Both the position numbers and the translations under genes were made by a program. Shown here piece by piece: positions 1 through 5,565 of a DNA stretch of 20,143 nt. Under the pieces are notes generated by a model. The model did not search any database. It saw only the letters and a list, made by a program, of their open reading frames with translations, and was not told the origin of the DNA. The stretch's first letter is position 1; every line of letters starts with the position of its first letter. This DNA comes from JAZQLP01 sp045542755 (lineage in GTDB: Bacteria; Bacillota; Clostridia; Oscillospirales; UBA644): the NCBI GenBank assembly GCA_045542755.1, contig JAZQLP010000027.1, positions 1-20,143 on the forward strand, in the 5' to 3' direction.

Positions 1-1
1 A

Positions 2-601
2 GTTATCACCGCTACCGAAATGCTTGAGTCAATGATAACCAACGCAAGACCCACCAGAGCCGAAATATCGGATATTGCAAACGCCGTATACGACGGAACC
101 AGCGCCATAATGCTTTCGGGCGGAACTGCGGCGGGTAAATATCCTGTTCAGGCCGTTAAGACCATGGCAAAAATAGCCGAAACTACCGAGGAGAGCATTG
201 ATTATACGGAGCGCATCCATAATGCTGAATTTAAGATAAAGAATATGGTGGACGCTATTTCTCATTCCACCTGCGGTATGGCCATTGATATTAAGGCCAA
301 GGCTATAGTTGCCTGCTCCCTTTCGGGAATGACTGCAAGAATGGTTTCAAGATTCCGTTCTCCCGTGGATATTATCGGTCTTACCACCAATGAAAATACA
401 TGGCGTAAACTTGCCCTTTCCTGGGGCGTTATCCCCGCAATATGCGAAAAGTTTACTTCTACCGATGTTCTTTTTTATACTGCGAAGAAGATAGCCGTTA
501 AGGAGCTTGGACTTACCGAAAAGGACAGAATAGTCATTACCGGCGGAGATACTACCGGATTTTCGGGAAATACCAATCTGATAAAGATTGAAGAAGTTTA
601 A
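2..601 (+). CDS. pyk: Pyruvate kinase, C-terminal part (5' end outside window)
   Basis: This is the 3' part of pyruvate kinase, which converts phosphoenolpyruvate and ADP to pyruvate and ATP in the last step of glycolysis. The reading frame is open from base 2, so the ATG at 20 is an internal Met and not the start. Visible are the end of the barrel domain (TATEMLESM, RAEISDIANAVYDGTSAIML) and then the alpha/beta C-terminal domain (ACSLSGMTARMVSRFRSP, GLTTNENTWRKL, STD). It ends in the usual GNTNLIKI-type tail, and no PEP-utiliser domain is appended. An oddity: the conserved SGETAAGKYP segment reads SGGTAAGKYP, so the normally invariant Glu is Gly, and TATQMLESM reads TATEMLESM. The SGNH hydrolase gene follows after 19 nt, probably in the same transcript. 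The identification is secure; the effect of the substitution is unknown. Confidence 0.95.
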   Translation, partial: VITATEMLESMITNARPTRAEISDIANAVYDGTSAIMLSGGTAAGKYPVQAVKTMAKIAETTEESIDYTERIHNAEFKIKNMVDAISHSTCGMAIDIKAKAIVACSLSGMTARMVSRFRSPVDIIGLTTNENTWRKLALSWGVIPAICEKFTSTDVLFYTAKKIAVKELGLTEKDRIVITGGDTTGFSGNTNLIKIEEV

Positions 602-620
602 ATATAGAAGGACGATTAAA

Positions 621-1235
621 ATGAGAATATTGTTTCAAGGCGATAGCATTACCGATGCCGGTAGAGATAGGAGAAATTACCATGATCTCGGTAACGGATA
701 TCCCAAATATGCAGCTGAGCTTATAAATAATGCACATTCTGACATGGACATAGAGTTTATAAATCTTGGCATAAGCGGAAACCGTACAGGTCAGCTTTTC
801 GATAGACTTTATAAAGATGCTATTGAACTGCAGCCCGATATCATTTCTATTCTTATAGGAATAAATGATGTTTGGCATCGTTACGGCGGGAATAAGATAG
901 CTACTACTGACGAGCAGATTGAACTCAATTACCGTACGATCCTGCAAGAGCTCAGAGCAAAAACAAGTGCAAAAATAATGATGATTTCTCCTTATATTCT
1001 ACCTTGTGAGGGTAAGGAAAATGTGCGCGAAGATCTTCAGAGCCTTCTTCCTATTGTGGAAAGACTCGCCGCTGAATATGCCGACGTATTTGTACCTTTG
1101 AATAAGAATTTTGATGAGGCAGTTAAATCTCTTGACGAGAAGAATTTTTATTCTAACGACGGAGTTCATCCTAACGAAAACGGAGCAAGGTTTATAGGTA
1201 AAATATATGCCGAAGCAATTGAAGAGCTGCTGTAA
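621..1235 (+). CDS. SGNH/GDSL-family hydrolase (esterase-like)
   Basis: A 204-residue soluble SGNH hydrolase, the family of small lipases, esterases and carbohydrate acetyl-esterases with a Ser-Asp-His active site. All four blocks are visible: block I FQGDSITDAGR with nucleophile Ser9, block II GISGNRT with Gly53, block III IGINDVW with Asn82, and block V DGVHPN with Asp180 and His183. There is no signal peptide, so it is probably cytoplasmic. The start at 621 is chosen because AGAAGGA lies just upstream at normal spacing; an in-frame ATG at 588 would overlap pyk and lacks such a site. The small, single-domain form with GINDVW resembles enzymes that deacetylate sugars or oligosaccharides, but the substrate cannot be read from the sequence. 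It lies 19 nt downstream of pyk and ahead of a strong terminator, so it is likely the last gene of that operon. Confidence 0.9.
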   Translation: MRILFQGDSITDAGRDRRNYHDLGNGYPKYAAELINNAHSDMDIEFINLGISGNRTGQLFDRLYKDAIELQPDIISILIGINDVWHRYGGNKIATTDEQIELNYRTILQELRAKTSAKIMMISPYILPCEGKENVREDLQSLLPIVERLAAEYADVFVPLNKNFDEAVKSLDEKNFYSNDGVHPNENGARFIGKIYAEAIEELL

Positions 1236-1274
1236 AAAACAGTAGTATCAATAAAATTGAATGAATAGAGAAAA

Positions 1275-1305
1275 GGCAGGGCTGATGCCCTGCCTCTGTT
1301 TTTTT
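1275..1305. terminator. Bidirectional Rho-independent terminator
   Basis: A perfect 8-bp stem (GGCAGGGC 1275-1282 with GCCCTGCC 1287-1294) around a TGAT loop is followed by a T run on the plus strand. The A run on its 5' side gives a T run on the minus strand. It sits between the convergent stop codons of the SGNH hydrolase gene (1235) and the membrane protein gene (1320) and can serve both. Confidence 0.9.
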
Positions 1306-1319
1306 ATAAAAGATATCTG

Positions 1320-1832
1320 TTATTCAAGTTCACTTACAGAAGATTCAACCTTTTCCGCTTTGAGCTTTTTGAAAAGTTTGATTACATGGCCTGCCGAACC
1401 TACTATAGCCAAAAGTAAGCTGATGGCTAAATCTCCGTAGTATTCGGGAACGATCTCAAGGAACATGTATGCGGATCTTACTGTTTCAAAGAATGTGGGC
1501 ATATAATCTACTTCGCCGTTAGCAAACCATTCTTGATAAGCAACGTAAACATCGTTACTCAAACAAAAATACCAAGCGATTACCAAAACGAGTACGGCTA
1601 TAACAATGGATATTATTGCACCTCGTATACTCTCTTTTTTAGAGAAAAAAGAATATCCTTTAATAGCGCAAATAACACCTACAAGACCGCTAATTGCGGC
1701 TATGTATCCGATTTGATACAGTAAGTAATAAAGACCTCCGCCTACAAGGGAAAACAAACACGCTCCGACAATGCCGAACAAAACATTTTCTTCCTGCGGT
1801 TGCTTTCTCTCAATAGTTTTTTCTTCGTTCAT
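1320..1832 (-). CDS. Small integral membrane protein, unknown function
   Basis: A 170-residue protein I do not recognise. It has a charged N-terminus (NEEKTIERKQPQEE) followed by about four hydrophobic segments: FGIVGACLFSLVGGGLYYLL, an adjacent IAAISGLVGVICAI, AIISIVIAVLVLVIAWYFCL, and a C-terminal LAISLLLAIVGSAGHVI. A short basic, then acidic, tail follows. The layout suggests a small membrane protein with both ends in the cytoplasm. The start at 1832 is preferred over the ATG at 1838 because the ribosome site GAGGAGGT ends only 2 nt before the upstream ATG but 8 nt before this one. The gene is monocistronic, with its own sigma-A promoter and a shared terminator. No catalytic motif is visible; a DUF-type membrane protein is the safest label. 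Confidence 0.8.
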   Translation of the reverse strand: MNEEKTIERKQPQEENVLFGIVGACLFSLVGGGLYYLLYQIGYIAAISGLVGVICAIKGYSFFSKKESIRGAIISIVIAVLVLVIAWYFCLSNDVYVAYQEWFANGEVDYMPTFFETVRSAYMFLEIVPEYYGDLAISLLLAIVGSAGHVIKLFKKLKAEKVESSVSELE

Positions 1833-1877
1833 GGCCATTACCTCCTCAAGATAAAGTGTAAAATTGTCTATGTGCGC

Positions 1878-1906
1878 ATTATATCATATATTGTCGGGAA
1901 AGTCAA
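1878..1906 (-). promoter_or_regulatory. Sigma-A promoter of the membrane protein gene
   Basis: On the minus strand a -35 TTGACT (1901-1906) and a -10 TATAAT (1878-1883) are separated by exactly 17 bp. The expected start of transcription is near 1871, about 40 nt upstream of the start codon at 1832. Confidence 0.85.
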
Positions 1907-1951
1907 GAATCAAAACCGTAAAAACGGTACATCTCCTGACTCGAGAGATCG

Positions 1952-1989
1952 AAAATGAAGGGCAAGATATCTATCTTGCCCTTCATTTT
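1952..1989. terminator. Long perfect palindrome, terminator after tRNA-Pro
   Basis: AAAATGAAGGGCAAGAT (1952-1968) is perfectly complementary to 1973-1989, giving a 17-bp stem with a 4-nt loop. An A run on one side and a T run on the other make it a terminator in both directions. On the minus strand it begins at the CCA end of tRNA-Pro and so defines the 3' trailer of that transcript. It also insulates the membrane protein promoter at 1878-1906 from tRNA readthrough. Confidence 0.85.
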
Positions 1990-2064
1990 GGTCGGAGTGA
2001 GGCGATTTGAACGCCCGACCTCTTGGTCCCGAACCAAGCGCGCTACCAACTGCGCTACACCCCG
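1989..2064 (-). tRNA. tRNA-Pro, anticodon CGG
   Basis: A complete 76-nt tRNA with encoded CCA. The acceptor stem is CGGGGTG paired with CACTCCG (one G-T pair). The D arm is GCGC/GCGC with loop AGTTGGTA. The anticodon stem is CTTGG/CCAAG with the 7-nt loop TTCGGGA, giving anticodon CGG, which reads CCG (Pro). The T stem is GGGCG/CGCCT with loop TTCAAAT. No strong promoter lies immediately upstream; the nearest good one is at 2303-2331, in front of the broken tRNA copy, so this tRNA is probably transcribed through that copy. Confidence 0.96.
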
Positions 2065-2122
2065 AAATATCAAGTTGTAAAAACACTTGTATAAAAGCTG
2101 TTCTGCGTTTTATTAAGGGCAG

Positions 2123-2283
2123 CGACCTCTTGGTCCCGAACCAAGCGCGCTTCCGTTTGCGGTGCCCGAAATTTATACGTTGCCGTTAGCAACTTTAAAT
2201 TTCGACCGCGGCACATTGCTTATTGTTCGCTGCATCCGCCCCCGGCGGCGCTCACAAACGCAATCCAACTGCGCTACACCCCG
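2123..2283 (-). pseudogene. Broken second tRNA-Pro copy, split in the D loop
   Basis: Two blocks are identical to the intact tRNA-Pro next door. Positions 2265-2283 equal 2046-2064 (acceptor 5' strand, D stem 5' strand and D loop through GG). Positions 2123-2151 equal 2016-2044 (D stem 3' strand, the whole anticodon arm, variable loop). Between them 113 nt (2152-2264) replace the single D-loop base at intact position 2045. Past the variable loop the sequence diverges completely, so the T arm, the 3' acceptor strand and CCA are missing. It cannot fold as a tRNA and is read as the remnant of a tandem tRNA-Pro duplication. The anticodon arm with its CGG anticodon is untouched. It lies directly behind a perfect consensus promoter and upstream of the intact copy, so it should be part of the tRNA precursor transcript. 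Confidence 0.85.
2152..2264. other. 113-nt structured insert in the broken tRNA
   Basis: The insert is strongly self-complementary. A central hairpin pairs GTTGC (2179-2183) with GCAAC (2189-2193). Around it CGAAATTTA (2167-2175) pairs with TAAATTTCG (2196-2204). Beyond a 5-nt bulge, GTGCC (2162-2166) pairs with GGCAC (2210-2214). The outer ends CGTTTG (2154-2159) and CAAACG (2255-2260) also pair, closing a multi-branch fold. This resembles a palindromic miniature element (MITE- or REP-like), but there is no evident target-site duplication and no coding capacity. Its identity is unknown; it could also be a structured RNA domain. Confidence 0.55.
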
Positions 2284-2302
2284 TTGTATTATCAACTTGT
2301 AT

Positions 2303-2331
2303 ATTATATCACAGCTTTTTTCGTTTGTCAA
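2303..2331 (-). promoter_or_regulatory. Perfect consensus sigma-A promoter for the tRNA-Pro region
   Basis: On the minus strand TTGACA (2326-2331) and TATAAT (2303-2308) are separated by exactly 17 bp, with no mismatch to consensus. The predicted start is about 13 nt before the first base of the broken tRNA copy. This strength is typical of stable-RNA promoters. Confidence 0.9.
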
Positions 2332-2377
2332 TATCCAAGGGTTTAAGGAAATATGAAAACATATGTGATATGATAGG

Positions 2378-2406
2378 GATCCCCCCCGACGGTTGTCGGG
2401 GGGATC
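2378..2406 (-). terminator. Strong hairpin after the glycerophosphodiesterase gene
   Basis: A C7/G6-rich stem (2378-2390 with 2395-2406, one bulged C) closed by a four-base loop lies just past the stop codon at 2413. On the minus strand it is followed by CCCTATC rather than a clean T run, so it is a probable but not classical terminator. It would also separate the operon from the tRNA promoter downstream. Confidence 0.6.
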
Positions 2407-2412
2407 AATTAT

Positions 2413-3441
2413 TTATTCAGCCGAGTAGTTCTCGTATACCTCTTTTAATCTATGGGGGTAGTCGGTCATTATACCGTCGGCACCGATAGATATGAGCATC
2501 TTCATTTCTTCAACGTCGTTTATTGTCCAGTAGTGTACGGCAAGATTATGCTTGTGAGCCGTTTTTATAAGGCTTTCGGTGGCAAGGTTAAGTCCGTATT
2601 CTTCAGTGGGGAGCTGGAAAACGCACATCCCGTCGGTGAAGAAAAGGTCAAGCTTTAAAAGCTGAAGCACGAAGAAGGTAGCAACTCCCGCAGTTCCGGG
2701 AGAATACATAAATTCCTCGGGTACTTCGCCTGCTGCCTGCATACGCTTGTATTCATCGTAAATTTCGGAATGGAAGCTTGCCAGAACAACGCGGTCAAAG
2801 GCATCGTGTTTTTCAAGAAGACGGATGATTTCTTTGAGTGCTTTAAAGCCCCATTCTCCCGACTGTTTTATCTCAACGTTTATTCTGTTTTCGGGGAATG
2901 CTACTATAAGTTCTTCAAGAGTAGTTGCGAAAAAGATTTCTTCGTCCCTTGGCTCAACTCCTTCGGGATATGTAACGTCGGTGGGATACTTTTCCTCCCC
3001 GTCGGGACCTTTGAAATGTTCTCTTTCACCCGACAGCTTTTTGTTTTCTGTGGGGTTTGTATAGCCAAAGTCAACTCTTTGTTCAATGAGGTCGGTATAG
3101 TTCCAGTCGGAGATGTTCCCCGTAACGTTAGTCTTTCTGTCAAGGGTGGTATCATGGGACAGTATGACCACTCCGTCCTTAGTTATACTTACGTCGGTTT
3201 CCATCATAACCCTTTTGTCAACGCTATAAGCGTTATAAAACGCCTCAAGGGTGTTATCGGGAAACTCCTTGTTTCCGCCGCCGTGAGCAATAAGAAGGGG
3301 CATTTCACTTTCCTTCATCATATTGTTGTCAAGCTTATAGTTCTGGGGACGGGGGAGAAGGGCGATAATCAGATAGGCCAGAATAAGTATGCCTATTACA
3401 AGGGCGGTTATTTTAAGACCTTTTTTTGTTTTTGTTTTCAT
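2413..3441 (-). CDS. Membrane-anchored glycerophosphodiester phosphodiesterase
   Basis: A 342-residue GDPD-family protein. The family hydrolyses glycerophosphodiesters to glycerol-3-phosphate and an alcohol, in lipid or teichoic-acid turnover. Residues 11-29 form one transmembrane helix with a basic N-terminus, so the catalytic domain is probably outside the membrane. The TIM-barrel motifs are AHGGG (His53), FPDNT (62-64), METDVSITKDG (Glu81, Asp83), LSHD (His96), INVEIKQ and a C-terminal GADGIMTDYPHRL. The usual HRG and PENT read HGG and PDNT here, so one Arg and one Glu of the consensus are changed. An unusually long acidic insertion lies between the HD motif and the IEIK strand. The start has AAGGAG 6 nt upstream. 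It is the third gene of the marR-degV-GDPD operon, 13 nt after degV. The family assignment is firm; the substrate is unknown. Confidence 0.9.
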   Translation of the reverse strand: MKTKTKKGLKITALVIGILILAYLIIALLPRPQNYKLDNNMMKESEMPLLIAHGGGNKEFPDNTLEAFYNAYSVDKRVMMETDVSITKDGVVILSHDTTLDRKTNVTGNISDWNYTDLIEQRVDFGYTNPTENKKLSGEREHFKGPDGEEKYPTDVTYPEGVEPRDEEIFFATTLEELIVAFPENRINVEIKQSGEWGFKALKEIIRLLEKHDAFDRVVLASFHSEIYDEYKRMQAAGEVPEEFMYSPGTAGVATFFVLQLLKLDLFFTDGMCVFQLPTEEYGLNLATESLIKTAHKHNLAVHYWTINDVEEMKMLISIGADGIMTDYPHRLKEVYENYSAE

Positions 3442-3454
3442 ATCTTTCTCCTTA

Positions 3455-4294
3455 TTAGTTTTTAAAAAATGCTACGGCGATGGCTCCCGGACCTGAGTGG
3501 GTACCTACCACACTGCCGATTTGAGTATATCTGAGTGCTTCGGTTTTGCCCTTCCATAAAAAGGAGCTATCGTCCATATATTTCAGAAGAAGTTCATTGG
3601 AAATGCCTGTATATCCTAATAAAAGGGGCTTTTTAAAGTCTATTCCGCCTGCCTTTTCTATTTCTTGAACCAAAAGGTTATTACCTTGCTTTGAGCCTCT
3701 GGCTTTTCCCAGCATCTCAATAGCTCCGTTTTTCAGGCTCAATACCGGCTTTATTGCCAGCAAACCTCCTGCCAGCGCTACGGCGGTTGATATTCTGCCG
3801 CCCTTTTTCAGGTATTCGAGAGTGTTCAGTAGGGCGATGACTTGTATATTATCCCGTTCTTTTTCCAATCTCTTCACTATATCTTCGGCCGAATACCCAT
3901 CGCTTATCAATTTTAGGGCAAGCTCGGCCAAAATGCCGGAACCTATAGACACGGATTTGCTGTCAACAACGTAAACGTTATCATATTCCTCTGCGGCTAT
4001 CATTGCGCTTTGATAAGTGCCTGAAAGGGTGGATGCCAGCGTTAGAACTATAAGGGTATCTCCCTCTTTTTTTGCTTTTTCGAAAATGGGCAGAAATGCT
4101 GACGGCGTTGCTTGACTTGTGGTTGGCAGAATATCACTTTCAATAAGTCTTTCGTAAAATGCTTTGCGGTCTATATCTATTCCGTCAACATACTCCTTCT
4201 CTTCAAAAAGGATAGTTAGGGGAACTACCGTTACCCTATTCTTTACGTCTTGAACCACGTCTGCCGTAGAGTCCAGAACTAATTTTATGCTCAT
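3455..4294 (-). CDS. DegV family fatty-acid-binding protein
   Basis: A 279-residue DegV (EDD-fold) protein. In Firmicutes these bind a fatty acid and deliver it, as FakB subunits, to the fatty acid kinase FakA for phospholipid synthesis. Family motifs seen are LVLDSTADV at the N-terminus, TSQATPSAF in the ligand loop, LASTLSGTYQSA, VDSKSVSIGSG, LEYLKKGGRIS, a KP turn (AIKPVLSL) and the C-terminal GSVVGTHSGPGAIAVAF. Length is typical for the family (about 280). The start codon overlaps the marR stop as ATGA, with GGAG just upstream, so its translation is probably coupled to the regulator. No fakA-like kinase is in the window, which is normal since fakB genes are usually scattered. Fatty-acid binding is inferred from the family; ligand preference cannot be read. 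Confidence 0.93.
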   Translation of the reverse strand: MSIKLVLDSTADVVQDVKNRVTVVPLTILFEEKEYVDGIDIDRKAFYERLIESDILPTTSQATPSAFLPIFEKAKKEGDTLIVLTLASTLSGTYQSAMIAAEEYDNVYVVDSKSVSIGSGILAELALKLISDGYSAEDIVKRLEKERDNIQVIALLNTLEYLKKGGRISTAVALAGGLLAIKPVLSLKNGAIEMLGKARGSKQGNNLLVQEIEKAGGIDFKKPLLLGYTGISNELLLKYMDDSSFLWKGKTEALRYTQIGSVVGTHSGPGAIAVAFFKN

Positions 4295-4764
4295 AATTTT
4301 TCTCCGTTTGTATTGTTGGGAATCCCCGTTTTACTTATTTCCTTAAGATTAGCTGCAATAAGGTCAAGTGCGGCGTAAAACACCTTTCTGTTATCTTCAT
4401 TGAGTCCTTTACTTGCGACGGTAACTGCCGCCATAGCTCTTTTTTGTACAAATTCAGCTACCCGTAGGCCTTCTTCTGTGAGGGAGATGTTTGCTCTGTA
4501 AAGATTATCTTTTGTACCCTCTCTTTTAACAAGTCCTTTTGCGGCCATTTCGGATACGACCCTTGAAACTGCTGCCTTGTCCTTATCACAGATTTCGCTT
4601 AACCGAGAAGACGTTATTCCTTCGGGGTATCTGATGAGTATGAGTAAATAGGTGGCAAATGCTCCTTTTAAACCGTACTTTTCCATTTCTTCACGTTCAA
4701 GCTTCTGTATATCTCTGTAGATGGTGAATATGTCTGACGAAAACTGTTCAAACCTATGAATCAT
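4291..4764 (-). CDS. MarR family transcriptional regulator
   Basis: A 157-residue MarR-type winged-helix DNA-binding protein. A helical dimerisation part comes first. The winged helix follows: SSRLSEICDKDKAAVSRVVS as the helix-turn-helix and KGLVKREGTKDNLYRANISL as the wing, then LTEEG. The C-terminal helices are LNEDNRKVFYAALDLIAANL. The start at 4764 is chosen because AAAGGAG lies 5 nt upstream. A longer frame from 4806 would begin upstream of the mapped promoter's start site and is unlikely. It is the first gene of an operon with a DegV protein and a glycerophosphodiesterase, which suggests control of lipid or fatty-acid handling (compare FabT and FapR-type logic; this is inference). A palindrome over its own -35 box suggests autoregulation. 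Confidence 0.92.
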   Translation of the reverse strand: MIHRFEQFSSDIFTIYRDIQKLEREEMEKYGLKGAFATYLLILIRYPEGITSSRLSEICDKDKAAVSRVVSEMAAKGLVKREGTKDNLYRANISLTEEGLRVAEFVQKRAMAAVTVASKGLNEDNRKVFYAALDLIAANLKEISKTGIPNNTNGEKL

Positions 4765-4796
4765 ATATTCTCCTTTCATCAAGATGCTTTTGGGAT

Positions 4797-4825
4797 ATTG
4801 TATCATATAATTGTTGATTTGTCAA
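4797..4825 (-). promoter_or_regulatory. Sigma-A promoter of the marR-degV-GDPD operon
   Basis: On the minus strand TTGACA (4820-4825) and TACAAT (4797-4802) are 17 bp apart. Transcription should start near 4790, just upstream of the ribosome site that supports the start at 4764. Confidence 0.85.
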
Positions 4826-4826
4826 C
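4813..4826. promoter_or_regulatory. Candidate MarR operator over the -35 box
   Basis: GTTGATTTGTCAAC is an inverted repeat (GTTGA, 4-nt centre, TCAAC) that covers the -35 hexamer of the operon promoter. Repressor binding here would block RNA polymerase. Position and symmetry fit MarR-type autoregulation; which protein binds is inference. Confidence 0.5.
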
Positions 4827-5484
4827 ATCTTTTGCAAAAAATTACTTTCAACTAAAATTCACCCCCTTTTGTTTAGGGGTGAATACCGTTTATATTATAG
4901 ATATGTCCATGTTTTTATCTTTGACCGATAGTTAAGAAAGGGCAATATTAAGAAAACCCTTGTCAGTGGAAGAACCTTGACAGCCTAAAATTATTTCTTT
5001 CAGTACACCGCGATCCGGACGTGTCTGACCATTTTGTAGCCAAGGCTTTCTGTTCTTTTTTTTTCTTCAATTTTACACGTTTTTTTGATTATGTATACTA
5101 AGGTGAAACCATAGATTTTTACTTTTAGTATTTTATTTGGTTACCCTGTATCAAACGGGAACAGATATAAAGGTATTTCGCTTTACATCTGGTTGCTATA
5201 AACGGCTGTTACGTATGTGTATATCAGAGGCGTAATAAAGCGGTCATGGGCGTCCAGTATAAATTCGGAGCATTTTCAGGCGCGATTTGTGCGCCTATCC
5301 ATGACCGCTTTTACCTTTTGCTTGTTGTGGTAAACGTTGCAAAGAGGCGTGTTTTTAGTATACCCACAAAAAATTAGTTAAAACTTCTTTGGGGCAGAAA
5401 AGGTTTTGTGTTGCGAACTTATGCGATTATTCGTCAAATTTACTCCATTTACACATTGTTCATACTTCTTTCGGAAAGGAAGAG
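4827..5484. other. Gene-poor intergenic region, about 650 nt
   Basis: I find no convincing gene here. It holds a 9-bp hairpin (ATTCACCCC 4857-4865 with GGGGTGAAT 4876-4884), T-rich tracts around 5055-5090, and a large hairpin at 5237-5311 listed separately. A plus-strand frame open from 5171 to a TAG near 5378 contains one ATG at 5246 (43 codons). It has no properly spaced ribosome site and runs through the large hairpin, so I do not call it. No known riboswitch or RNA family was recognised. Confidence 0.5.
5237..5311. repeat. Large hairpin element with nested stem
   Basis: AAAGCGGTCATGG (5237-5249) is perfectly complementary to CCATGACCGCTTT (5299-5311). Inside the 49-nt loop a second stem, AGGCGC (5278-5283) with GCGCCT (5291-5296), is present. 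The element is followed by TTACCTTTTG on the plus strand, a poor terminator tail. It may be a palindromic repeat element, a structured small RNA or an atypical terminator. Both arms are perfect, which argues for selection or recent arrival. Confidence 0.6.
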
Positions 5485-5513
5485 TTGAAAATTCACATAA
5501 AAAATGGTATACT
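5485..5513 (+). promoter_or_regulatory. Sigma-A promoter of the TauE/SafE permease gene
   Basis: TTGAAA (5485-5490) and TATACT (5508-5513) are 17 bp apart. The transcript would start near 5520 and carry a leader of about 45 nt. Confidence 0.75.
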
Positions 5514-5524
5514 GTTTAAACAGT
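5511..5524. promoter_or_regulatory. Perfect 14-bp palindrome, candidate operator
   Basis: ACTGTTTAAACAGT is fully self-complementary and covers the end of the -10 box and the predicted transcription start of the permease gene. This is the classical position for a dimeric repressor. It differs from the palindrome upstream of marR, so another regulator is likely. Confidence 0.6.
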
Positions 5525-5565
5525 TGCCAAATTTCGGCTATCAGTAGGGAAATGAGGTTAAAATA

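Noticed and set aside
2152..2264. Self-splicing intron in a tRNA
   Set aside because: At 113 nt it is far too short for a group I or II intron, and the T arm and acceptor 3' strand are also missing, so splicing could not restore a tRNA.
1989..2283. Attachment site (att) of an integrated element at tRNA-Pro
   Set aside because: Integrases usually duplicate the 3' end of the tRNA; here the repeated blocks are the 5' half and anticodon arm, and no integrase or phage genes are nearby.
2007..2489. Three plus-strand open frames of 60-88 codons over the tRNA region
   Set aside because: They run through the intact tRNA, the broken tRNA copy and the end of the glycerophosphodiesterase gene, have no ribosome sites, and their composition reflects the RNA sequence.
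2770..3465. 231-codon plus-strand open frame
   Set aside because: It is antisense to the well-supported glycerophosphodiesterase gene, Cys/Phe-rich and lacks a ribosome site; a shadow frame.
5171..5380. Possible small protein (43 codons from the ATG at 5246)
   Set aside because: The only GAGG upstream is about 15 nt away, and the frame coincides with the large hairpin; no family resemblance was recognised.
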